DNA from: Phytophthora quininea | Lineage: Eukaryota > Oomycota > Peronosporomycetes > Peronosporales > Peronosporaceae | Length of the DNA: 30,674 bases | Reading direction: 5' to 3' | Assembly (NCBI GenBank): GCA_011947345.1 | Contig: JAAVTG010000784.1 | Coordinates: 1 to 30,674 of the forward strand | Shown here: positions 20,905-29,397 of the stretch, piece by piece | How the letters are laid out: every line of letters starts with the position of its first letter | Numbering within the stretch: position 1 is the stretch's first letter | Position numbers and translations under genes: made by a program | Notes under the pieces: model-generated | The model's input: only the letters and a program-made list of their open reading frames with translations | Databases searched by the model: none | Told to the model about the DNA's origin: nothing

Positions 20905-23444
20905 ATGACCGTCGTGACGCCGCTGACGCCGTTGGTGCCGCTGGCGCCAGGTGCTCTGGACCAGGACAGTCCGGCGTTCACCAAGCGTAATATGCACGCA
21001 GCTCCGCGACGGTCGGTGCCCAGAGCGGTTGTACTGGTGCAGCAGCCCACACACCCGCTGCTGTGCCACTTTGAAGACCGCGACGTGGAGCAGAAATTCC
21101 AGACCTACTTCCGCAAGGAGTGGCAGGCCAGTCTCGTGACGAGCATGGCGGTCGTGCTGGTCGCTCTGGCAGCGGGATGCTACCTCATCACCAACACCAA
21201 GACACTCACCATTACAAGGGAGTACGAGCACTCGGTTCTTGTGGAATTTGGAGAGAAATTCTCTACCAACCAGCAAAAGTTGACGAGTATGAAGTTCCCA
21301 CAAGCTTTGTGGCTGAAGGACGGAGCCTACGCTGGAGTCACGGTAGCACTTTACCTACTGGCAGCGTGTTGTGTGCTGTACATTTGGCGACGGACAGGAG
21401 AGTTCCGATTTCAAACGGCTCGGTCGGATCCGGTGCAGCTCGTGCTGCTCTTCTTCTACCACTGCGTGATGCCTCCTCTGCTGCTGGTTGTGCTTGCTGG
21501 AGTGGAGAAGCAAAATCGAATTGTGCAACAACTCAGTGGGGTGGGCTCTGAAGAGATCAAGCTGACGGCTGTGCTGCTTGGAGAGAGCTTTCTGGACAGT
21601 CTGCTGTTTGTCGAGCTCGTGGGGGCAGCAGCGTGTGCTTTTCTGCTGCGTCTGCAGTTCGCTTATTTCTCGATTGTCGTCGCTGAGCTTTCGCTGTTGG
21701 CGAGTGTGGCCATTGGAATTCACAGCTCGACACGAGTGGTGGCTTCGAGACGACTCTCTCATCTGGTTGCGTTCTTTCTGCTGCTGCTGTTTGCCCTGCG
21801 TGCTGTTCGAGAACACGAGCGCAGTACTCGACGAGAATTCCTCACGTCGTTTCACCTGGTCACTGAGGCTCGACGACTGAGCAGCGCCAACCTCGAGATC
21901 AAGGAAGAGCTGTCGGGTAAACTCAACTACCAGCTGCACTACGAAATGGGCGACATTCTCCGCATCTTGTGCCAGATTAAAGTGAAAATGGGGCACAGCG
22001 AGAAGCGAGACATCGACAAGATCATCACGGCGCTGGTCAAGAACCAAGATCTGTTCGAGGTCACACTCAGCTCAACGATGCCTGAGTACGAAGAGGAAGT
22101 CCAGGGATGGCTGCACATGATGGATTTCAAGGACCACCCACCGGCGCACCCTGCCGACCAGCCCAGAACTCCTGCCGGTAGCGACGGTCGTCATTCGAGG
22201 CATTATTCAACGTCTACAGAAATTCTCCGCGCAGCGACTTCGCGTCGATTAAGCGCCAATACTTCGATCCTTGAAAAACGTGACTCTAGCGACGGTCTTC
22301 GTCGCTTCTTCGACAGCAACCGTACATTGAAAAACGCTGTGGAAACTTTCGTTCAGCCACTCGAAACTGAAGGCATCTCGCACTGGCTCATGGATCGGAT
22401 CCAGAACCACTTTTTCGTTGACATTTTCTATCTGTCACAGTACACACCGTCGCCACTGCAGGCCGTTCTCATGGCCTGCGTCAAAGTCAATGGGTTTATT
22501 GAAAGACTTGGACTGGATGAACGAAAACTTTCAAGCTTTGCTGCAGCGGTGGAAGACCGCTACCTCAACCGGAATCCGTATCACAACCACCTGTACGTCT
22601 CGAAGACCCGGATGTTTATCCCATTACTCGGCATGCTAGCGAGATATTGATTTCTTCTTGTTATTGTAGGCATGCTGCTGCGGTCGTAGCTGACATCAAT
22701 TTCTACCTCAGACGTGTCCGCTTAAACTTCGACGACGGCGCTTTGTTTGTTGGGCTCATTGCTGCCGCAGCGCATGACATTTCGCACCCGGGCGTTTCCA
22801 ATGGCTTCCTCATCGCCACCAAGTCCAATCTCGCCATCACCTACAGCGACGACAGCGTACTGGAACGCATGCACATCGCCGAGTTGTACCGCATCCTATC
22901 TCACGACGCATACGACGTCTTTGATCACATGCCTACGCCCCAGAGAATCGAGTCGCGCAAGATCATAATCGGCATGATTCTCGCCACGGATCTGGCGCGG
23001 CACTTCCAGCGGATTTCCGTGCTCAAGACGAAAAAGTTTGCTATCTCGGAGGAAGCGCAGGGTCTCGAGTTGTCGCTACTGCTGGAGACGATGCTCATGC
23101 TGGCAGACCTCGGACACACTGCCAAGCCATTCGACTACCACCAGACGTGGGCCGAGCGGATTTCCGAGGAGTTCTTTCGACAGGGAGAAACGGAGGAACA
23201 CAACAACTTGCCGATCTCTCCCCTATGCGATCGAAAACAGGCCAATTTACCGCGAAGTCAAGCCACTTTCCTCACTCTCGTGGCCACGCCGCTCTTTGAA
23301 ACAGCAGGCCAGGTTTTCTCGATCGACGACTACGACGCCGTCATTTCTGAGCTGCGCAACAATATCGCCACGTGGAAAGACCGGATCGAGCACGTGGAAG
23401 GAGCGACGCTAGAGACTATGTCCTCCACACATAACAACGTCTAG
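20905..23444 (+). CDS. Class I 3',5'-cyclic nucleotide phosphodiesterase with multipass N-terminus
   Basis: It hydrolyses cAMP and/or cGMP to the 5'-monophosphate. Two exons (20905-22592 and 22670-23444; GT-AG intron 22593-22669) give 820 residues. The N-terminal 310 residues contain about six membrane spans (for example MAVVLVALAAGCYLI, LVLLFFYHCVMPPLLLVVLAG, LVAFFLLLLFALRAV). A cytosolic linker with coiled-coil potential (SSANLEIKEELSGKLNYQLH) and a Ser/Arg-rich stretch follow. The catalytic domain starts near residue 500 and has NPYHNHLHAAAVVAD (His codon at the intron), AAAHDISHPGVSNG, and LADLGHTAKP, covering the metal-binding His/Asp set. Start: an in-frame GTG lies at 20878, but the first ATG is 20905. 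Substrate preference cannot be read from the sequence. The 3' end converges on cysteine dioxygenase with an 82-bp gap. Confidence 0.92.
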
Positions 23445-23526
23445 CGGTATGACGGCTAGGTATTCGTGTACCATTAAAAGCACCTCATTAGTTTTGATAT
23501 CGTGACGTCCAAAGACCACCGCTGGT

Positions 23527-24228
23527 CTAGGAATACTCGACCTTTTCGCCGTACTCGGTGTAGTAGTTGGCCACTGACACGGACGATTTGGTGGCGTCGT
23601 TGGCGTCCAACCAAACGTGGCATTTCTCGTACGGAGGCGAGTACAAATGCATCGAGATGGCATCCACCGTCAAATCTGGATTCCCCACCTTGTGCAGCCC
23701 CAGCGAGTCGTCCATGTAGGTGACTCCGTTCGTGAGCACCACATTGGATGTCTCCACCAGTTTGCCGTCCTGAGCTTTGTAGCGCACTTCGTTGACGAAC
23801 CCTTGGACGACTTTGACCCAGCACCCGTCGCTTGGGTGGTCATGGATCGGACTGTACTTGCCTCGGTTCCAGCACAGCAGCATGAGTGCGTACGTCTCGT
23901 TGTCTGTCGAGATGAGGTTGCGCGTGTAGTTCCTGGACGGGTCGAAGTGAGCGAACCGCTTCAGTTCCTCCATGTCGACAGGGAAGTCCCTACCAAGATA
24001 TGGCATCGCATTAGCCACAATGAAACCATCTCATTATCAAGGCTGCCATTACTCGAGCAGCTTCTTGAGCTTGGGTTTGTCCTTGATGGCAACCTGCGGG
24101 TTGCTCTCCAGTTCCCGTTCGAGCGTCTCCACCAGCTGCGCCAGGTCCATGGGAGGCGAGTCGCTCTCATTTGCCGTCTCCTTCGAGTCGGTCTCTTCAG
24201 GAAACGCAGTGGAAATTGCCACAATCAT
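23527..24228 (-). CDS. Cysteine dioxygenase (type I)
   Basis: A cytosolic cupin-fold iron enzyme that oxidises L-cysteine to cysteine sulfinate, the first step toward taurine, sulfate and pyruvate. Two exons (24228-24053 and 23989-23527, GT-AG intron 24052-23990) encode 212 residues, close to the usual size of animal enzymes. The iron ligands are His108 and His110 in SPIHDHPSDGCW and the His in GLHKVGNP. The crosslink pair of the mammalian enzyme is also conserved: Cys115 in DGCW and the Tyr of HLYSPPYEKC, so the Cys-Tyr cofactor could form. The RNYTRNLISTD block is typical. The start codon is the first ATG of the frame; the N-terminus is acidic (EETDSKETANESDS) and less conserved. Confidence 0.94.
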
Positions 24229-24328
24229 GACGACTTCTTCGGCACAGCGCAAGATGCTATCTGTCGACGAACGGCTCTTCAACGATAAGTACGAGCAGCC
24301 ATCTCGGATAAATTCAACGTGAAAGTGA

Positions 24329-26440
24329 TCAAGTTGCTTTCCCTTTATTGTCCAGGTGGGTTTGTTTAGAGTCTGGATGCAGCCAGTTGCTGTATGGCAC
24401 GGCGGTGGGCCCTAGAAGCCGCTCGAGTTGCCGGTCTAGGCACTTTTCGATGGTGCAGAGATGTCGGATGTAGGCCAGCTTTGGCCACGCAGTCCGTTGG
24501 CCGCCTTCGATGTAGTTGTGCATGTCCTGCTTGGTCGGGTTCTGGATCGCCTTGATGCCGACCGCTTCCTGGAAGGAAAACTCGGGAACGAGCGTCACAT
24601 TACCCGAGAAGTTTTGTCGGAAGTAGGCGCTGAATTGGTGGCCGTAGATCTTGGGGAAGAGCCCCAGGAAAGCGAGCATCTTGAGTCGGTGCCGAATGTC
24701 GGCAGCGATCACGCTCTCTAACGTGTGGAAGATGCTTTTGCGGAAGCCTGGCTGGTTGATCTCGTCGCCCACGAACGGCACAACGTGCGGGTTCACTTGA
24801 GACACAATGAAATTGGTCACGTTGAAACAGCTTGCCATGGTTTCCATGGGGAGGTCGTGCTGAATGCTGCCGTCGCACCACTCCTTGCCCAGCGAATTGT
24901 AGGGCACGACGTTGCCGTCAAAATCGCGTGCCATGAGCTGTTTGCTCTTCATGATACCGGGCAATGAACAGGAGCACGCCACGGCACTCCAAAGCAGCAC
25001 GTGGGGCGAGTTGACGTGGTCCAGCAGCAGCTTCTTGGGGCCTTTGTGCGCACTGTTGACGTCTGAAGCTGAGACCGTGATGCACACGTGGCGGCCCGTT
25101 TTCAGATATGCGTCTTGGAAGGTGTAGTACATGGTCTTCTTGAGCGAGTTCAATGGTTCGCCGTAATAATGCTGTGTCGTGCGCTCGAAAGTCGAGCACT
25201 CCACTAGGAAACCCGTCTTGACGCAGTGAGCCAACTGCTCCACCAGAGGAGGGAACCACCGAATGCCAAAAGGGATAAACCGCGTGGAGACATCATCCTG
25301 GATAATGTCGTTCAGCAGTTCCTCGTTCGTCTTGCAAGCGATCATCGCAGCTGTGATAGCACCGCCAGAAGACCCGGAGACGATATTCGGCATGAGATCC
25401 GCCTCCATCAGCGACTTGATAATGCCCTTGTGGTACATGGCGATCGATCCACCGCCGCTCAAGCACAACGCCGTCGCGCCGAACGATTGCTTCATGTCCT
25501 TGAAGAACTCGATCTTCTCAGCGGTCGGGAATTCTTCTTCACTCGCGTCACCGAGCATCTCGAGCGCATGTACCACGGCAGCATTGTACTCGGTGATGAT
25601 AGTTTTGGTGCCGGACATACATTCGAGGTGCAGACCGGGCGAGTCCACGCCGAGTTCGTTGCGCATCACACAAGCCGCCATCATATAGCGGAGTTCTCGA
25701 AGGTTGGGCTTCTCTTCCTCCATGGCTCGCTGCAACGCCTTGAGATTCATCCGCAGCTGGACAAAGTCGCACACTTCCAGGTCGTCTTCCGAGATAGTCG
25801 TCTTCCAATGGTCTCTGCCTTCCAGAGTGTCCAGGTACTCTGCCATCTCCGTCCACACGGCGTGAGTTGGTGCTGTCTTCATCAGCAACCGCAGCGCTAC
25901 CGCTTGTCTGTTGCGGACGCCAAATACACAGGAATACCCTCGTCGAAGCAGCACCAGTGTGATCTTCAGGAACTTGACGGTGACGTAGCACGTCATGGAG
26001 AAGGCGATGCGAGCGAGTTGGTAGAGTGCAATGACCCACTGCAACGTCACCCCAGCTTGCAGGTACAGGAACCAGCCGATCGCTTTGTACTTGCGCAGCA
26101 GCACCAAGCAGACCACAGTGAGCGTGAGCGCCGCTGTGACCTGTGGAGACTTGTACATGCCCTGCAGAATGGACACGACGGAGCTGGAAGGTCTGGCCTC
26201 GAGCTGCTGCAGTGCGTTCCAGCCGTCCACCAGCACGACGGACGCGTTGCCAGCGGTCCAAGCTGCACGGTCTTGCATGTGTGCTATGACGAGAGGGGTC
26301 TGAGCTATTGCCAGTGCAGCCAAAGGCACTAGGTAGTAGCTGGCGACGGACACGAGCAGCACGGCGCTCGTGACGTTGGCGACGAATTGAGCCGCGCGCT
26401 CCGAGTCCTTCCAGGCGGCTTTGGGCTGAACTGTGGGCAT
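24329..26440 (-). CDS. Patatin-like triacylglycerol lipase (SDP1/TGL-type)
   Basis: A serine-aspartate dyad lipase of the patatin family, resembling plant SDP1 and yeast TGL3/4/5, which release fatty acids from lipid-droplet triacylglycerol. One exon, 703 residues from ATG 26440. The N-terminus has several hydrophobic segments (VTSAVLLVSVASYYLVPLAALA, VTAALTLTVVCLVLL), then the DUF3336-like region before the catalytic domain (LQRAMEEEKPNLRELRYMMA). Catalytic features are the oxyanion loop ALCLSGGGSIAMYHKG, the nucleophile elbow GSSGG (about residue 355) and WCDGSIQHDLP (catalytic Asp, about 525). The frame stays open upstream to about 26838 but contains no ATG there, so 26440 is preferred. 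It lies 100 bp downstream-to-upstream of cysteine dioxygenase on the same strand. Confidence 0.9.
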   Translation of the reverse strand: MPTVQPKAAWKDSERAAQFVANVTSAVLLVSVASYYLVPLAALAIAQTPLVIAHMQDRAAWTAGNASVVLVDGWNALQQLEARPSSSVVSILQGMYKSPQVTAALTLTVVCLVLLRKYKAIGWFLYLQAGVTLQWVIALYQLARIAFSMTCYVTVKFLKITLVLLRRGYSCVFGVRNRQAVALRLLMKTAPTHAVWTEMAEYLDTLEGRDHWKTTISEDDLEVCDFVQLRMNLKALQRAMEEEKPNLRELRYMMAACVMRNELGVDSPGLHLECMSGTKTIITEYNAAVVHALEMLGDASEEEFPTAEKIEFFKDMKQSFGATALCLSGGGSIAMYHKGIIKSLMEADLMPNIVSGSSGGAITAAMIACKTNEELLNDIIQDDVSTRFIPFGIRWFPPLVEQLAHCVKTGFLVECSTFERTTQHYYGEPLNSLKKTMYYTFQDAYLKTGRHVCITVSASDVNSAHKGPKKLLLDHVNSPHVLLWSAVACSCSLPGIMKSKQLMARDFDGNVVPYNSLGKEWCDGSIQHDLPMETMASCFNVTNFIVSQVNPHVVPFVGDEINQPGFRKSIFHTLESVIAADIRHRLKMLAFLGLFPKIYGHQFSAYFRQNFSGNVTLVPEFSFQEAVGIKAIQNPTKQDMHNYIEGGQRTAWPKLAYIRHLCTIEKCLDRQLERLLGPTAVPYSNWLHPDSKQTHLDNKGKAT

Positions 26441-26581
26441 GGCTCGCTCGCTGGAAGTCCTCGGCAGCTCCAACTTGAGCGACGCGGGGGAGGCACGGCG
26501 GGCTGCATCGTCTTTGGGTCGGAAGCGGCGTGAGACGGAGCAATAGCGCGATCCTCCGCCTCCCTTCAGAACGCGAATGCA

Positions 26582-26896
26582 ATGGCAACAGCCCCAAGAG
26601 AATCGCGGGACTCGCAGCAGCTTGTCGACTTGAGCAATGAGAAAGCTCGCCAGTTGGTTCGAGCCGCAGCCCGAGGTTGGTGTGCTCCAGAGGGAGATTA
26701 CGGTGCTGGAAGCGCGCCATGTGCGAGTGTTGAAATCGACACCGACGACGTCAAGACAGGAGCAGGCATGAGCAGCATCTTGGGAACGTCCGAGAGGACT
26801 GTGCTCGCGCGTAGAGCTGTAGATGCAAGCGCAACGAGCTCATTCGAGGCGGGACAGTTTTGCGGTCTGCAGCCACACATGCTGCTGGGAGACTGA
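26582..26896 (+). CDS. Small unrecognised open frame (104 codons)
   Basis: ATG 26582 opens a frame (MATAPRESRDSQQLVDLSNE) with plausible composition and a Gly/Ser-rich middle (DDVKTGAGMSSILGTSER), ending at TGA 26894-26896. It is divergent from the lipase gene. I recognise no domain, and several other frames are open across this GC-rich segment, including antisense ones, so it may not be a gene. It might equally be a first exon or the relic of a longer gene. Confidence 0.3.
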   Translation: MATAPRESRDSQQLVDLSNEKARQLVRAAARGWCAPEGDYGAGSAPCASVEIDTDDVKTGAGMSSILGTSERTVLARRAVDASATSSFEAGQFCGLQPHMLLGD

Positions 26897-27173
26897 GAAA
26901 CCCACATTTGTCGACCCTGCGCGACGATGCCAAGCAATCTTCTTGCCACCCTGGCGAGCACCGGGGCCAGGAAAGCTTTAGGAAGGCTGTCCATTCCGGT
27001 GCAAAAGCTTGGTGCAAAAAGCTTGTGACGTCGTGATTGGCGCGTCTATTGTGTGACGAGGTTTTTGGGTGGCATAGCAAGTCTGGACGGCTGGCGCTCG
27101 GAATGCGCGCACAGCTCCTGCGAGTGCAGTTGGGAGACCTTCGACATCTGAGCCAATAGCGCGACGCACCCGC
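26897..27173. promoter_or_regulatory. Upstream region of the racemase gene
   Basis: No gene is supported here. It carries the promoter and 5' leader of the racemase gene starting at 27174; I saw no specific element. Confidence 0.35.
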
Positions 27174-28283
27174 ATGGCGCATGCAGAGGAATCCGACGGC
27201 AATTCCTCCGCCATGGAGTCAACACCCAAGCCTAGGGACGCGCTGCTGGGCATCTGCGGCGGCGTGGGGCCTGCCGCGGGGCTGCTGCTGCACCAACTGA
27301 TCCTCGAGAACACTGACAGCGCCGGACAGGACCAAGGCCACCTCAACGTCGCGCATTTCTCGCGCTCCGAGGACATGACCGACCGCAGCGAGTTCTTGCG
27401 CTACAACGCGGCCAGTTCGAGCGCCGACGCGACCAGTTCGAGCGCCGACGCGACCAGTTCGAGCGCCGACGCGACCGACTCCGACTCGGACAGCAGTGAA
27501 GGGCCCTGTGGGGGCAGTAGCAGCTCTACAATAATGCTTAAGCCAGTGGAGAACCCGGCATGCGGCATGGCCCGCACGTTTGCAATGATGCACGCAGCAG
27601 CTATAGCAGGTGACGCTCGCCTGGTTGTGGGGGTACCCTGCAACACTTTCCACGCTCGGCCGATTTGGAGCGAATTCATTCGACGCACAGGACACAGTAG
27701 CGACGTGATTCACGTGCACATGCTGGAGGAGACGGCGGCGATGATTCAGAAGAAGCTACCAAGGTATTCCCGAATTGGGTTGATGTCTACTACAGGCACA
27801 CGCAATTCGCGAGTGTATCATGATTTATTGGAGCCGCGAGGCTTCTCCATTGTGGAGGTGAGAGCTGCCATGCAGGAGGAACTGCATGCGTCGATTTACA
27901 ATCATGCGTGGGGAGTTAAGAGCACAGCGCCGGCCGTGTCGGCGCAATGCGAGAGCAACTTCCACCGGTATGCAGAGGACCTGGTGCAGCAGGGAGCCGA
28001 GATCATTATTCTGGGCTGCACTGAGATCCCGTTTGTCTTCGCTGGGAAGACGCACTTTGCTGGTGTTCTTCTGATCGACCCGATGGTGGCGTTGGCTCGG
28101 GCCATGATCCGTGAAGCAGACCCGACACGACTCAAGCGAGCCAAGGACAGCAATTCGCCCAGGAGAGTGGCTAGTATGTGGCCGGTGGTGCCGCTGCGAG
28201 CGCCGATAACATGTCAACCTCCACTGCAGTCATTTGCCGATGACTCGGTAGGATTGCTGCCGCCACCGCCAAAGCGCTCGTAA
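27174..28283 (+). CDS. Aspartate/glutamate racemase family protein
   Basis: A 369-residue single-exon member of the Asp/Glu/hydantoin racemase superfamily, which inverts amino-acid stereochemistry with two cysteines. Near the N-terminus LGICGGVGPAAG matches the aspartate racemase signature GxxGGxGP. The first catalytic Cys is in VVGVPCNTFH (about residue 157) and the second in IILGCTEIPFVF (about 281), both present. The family is usually about 230-250 residues; the excess comes from a Ser/Ala/Asp-rich insertion (about residues 80-122) that includes a 21-bp tandem repeat, and from a 55-residue Pro-rich C-terminal extension (LLPPPPKRS). The true substrate (aspartate, glutamate or other) cannot be decided here. 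The start is the first ATG, preceded by no in-frame alternative close by. It converges on the CCDC174-like gene. Confidence 0.88.
   Translation: MAHAEESDGNSSAMESTPKPRDALLGICGGVGPAAGLLLHQLILENTDSAGQDQGHLNVAHFSRSEDMTDRSEFLRYNAASSSADATSSSADATSSSADATDSDSDSSEGPCGGSSSSTIMLKPVENPACGMARTFAMMHAAAIAGDARLVVGVPCNTFHARPIWSEFIRRTGHSSDVIHVHMLEETAAMIQKKLPRYSRIGLMSTTGTRNSRVYHDLLEPRGFSIVEVRAAMQEELHASIYNHAWGVKSTAPAVSAQCESNFHRYAEDLVQQGAEIIILGCTEIPFVFAGKTHFAGVLLIDPMVALARAMIREADPTRLKRAKDSNSPRRVASMWPVVPLRAPITCQPPLQSFADDSVGLLPPPPKRS
27411..27473 (+). repeat. 21-bp minisatellite, 3 copies, inside the racemase gene
   Basis: Three consecutive 21-bp units (27411-27431, 27432-27452, 27453-27473) differ only at the first base of the first unit. 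Because 21 is a multiple of 3, the repeat encodes three copies of a 7-residue unit (SSSADAT phase) without shifting the frame, so copy-number change would only lengthen or shorten a surface insertion. Confidence 0.92.
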
Positions 28284-28359
28284 CTATTTTGCATGTACAG
28301 ATTATTAGACCCACCAGTGTGACCTGTTCAATGCATCTACATCAGCGTCGAGAGCTGGT

Positions 28360-29256
28360 TCAAAAGTCCGTCGCCTTCTCGGACGCAGCCGAGTCATTCT
28401 CTGCCCATTTCGGAGCATGCTCCTCCGCTGCTGCAGCTTGCTCCCGTTGTTTGCGAAGACGCTCCAAGCGTAACTGCTTCCTCGTCTTCCTGTCCATCGA
28501 CGCTGACCCACCAGAGTGCGCCAACGACTGCGCCAACGTCGCTCGCTCGTGGACTTCCTTCAGATGATTCTTCTCCTCGCTCTTCAGACGCTTCTCCCAT
28601 TGCGAGACCACGAAACTTCCCTCGCCACTTTTGTCTTCCTCTCTACTCTCATCGACCTGTTTCCCCAGCTTTTCAAAGCGTGTTTCTCTTGACTGGGTCT
28701 TTAAGAACTCTGCATACTCCTCACTGTCTGTCGCCACCTTCCTCGAGCGCCCAAACTCATCCGTGATGTCCACCATCGGCCTCTCTCCACCCATAGTTAC
28801 AACAACAGTGCCCTGCTTAGCCTCAAAGTCGACGAGACACTCTTAGCTCCCCGCCCCTCCATTGGCCATCTCCTCGTACATTTTGACCTTCTTCTTCAGC
28901 ATTTCGGCCGACCGCTTGCTCCAGGCGGCGTTATCGTCTTCGTCCGGACGCTCCTGCTGAGCTTCTTCATCTCTGCGATTGCGCTCGTCCACTCCTTTAT
29001 TGCGGCGTCTCTTTTGCCCCCTCTCAACCTTCTGGCGGGTCTTGCCACGCAGGTGCGCGTACTTGCCCAGGCGCAGAGCTCCACTGCCGCTTGGCTCGTC
29101 GTTCTCGGCCGTCAAAGCCTCGCGCAGACGGCGCTGTCGCTCCTGATCCTTCTGGAAGACGACGGCCTTGAGGTCCACCAGCGACTTGGCGTCGACCTTG
29201 ATCTCCTTGGCCTTGGACGGCACAAGCGCCGACTCGGTCAGGAAACCGAGCGACAT
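28360..29256 (-). CDS. CCDC174-like coiled-coil protein, interrupted by in-frame TAA
   Basis: From ATG 29256 the protein is highly charged and probably helical. It resembles CCDC174, a nuclear protein linked to RNA processing and the exon junction complex in animals: VDAKSLVDLKAVVFQKDQE, then a Lys/Arg-rich region (RGQKRRRNKG) and SAEMLKKKVKMYEEMANG, followed by CLVDFEAK, and DITDEFGRSRKV, matching the family's DxxGRSR block. These parts stay in one frame, but a TAA at 28845-28843 falls between the MYEEMANG and CLVDFEAK segments. Length is 299 codons including that stop. No intron explains it, and it is not an indel. It is therefore a single-base nonsense change, a sequencing error, or a read-through site. 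The C-terminal part alone has an ATG at 28794. It is divergent from the ion channel gene. Confidence 0.7.
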
Positions 29257-29397
29257 ATTGCTTCTACTGCTAATGTGATATTTGGACGGTTGAAATATGA
29301 CGATAAGGACCACTTCAACTTGGGTGGTTTCAAAAGGCAACTTACTTGCTGACGGGATCTATTAGCGTCAAGGAATGTGCCAGTTGGGCTTGGCGTC
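29257..29397. promoter_or_regulatory. Short divergent promoter region (141 bp)
   Basis: Start codons of the CCDC174-like gene (minus) and the channel gene (plus) are only 141 bp apart, so the two promoters must overlap or be one bidirectional unit. I see no named element in it. Confidence 0.45.

Noticed and set aside
21355..22047. A 230-codon antisense frame within the phosphodiesterase gene.
   Set aside because: It is Gln/Ser/His-rich shadow coding opposite the membrane module and linker, with no domain.
25548..26720. A 390-codon frame overlapping the lipase gene on the same strand.
   Set aside because: It is an out-of-frame shadow of the patatin-like gene, Arg/Ser/His-rich with no domain; the lipase frame has all catalytic motifs.
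26441..26838. Possible N-terminal extension of the lipase, since the frame stays open upstream.
   Set aside because: There is no ATG in this stretch and the composition is Cys/Arg/Ser-rich without motifs; GC-rich DNA often stays open by chance.
27411..27473. Three short repeats considered as a CRISPR array.
   Set aside because: The units are directly adjacent with no spacers and lie in a coding frame of a eukaryotic gene.
29377..29397. GTG upstream of the channel start.
   Set aside because: Eukaryotic nuclear genes normally start at ATG, and ATG 29398 lies directly downstream in frame.
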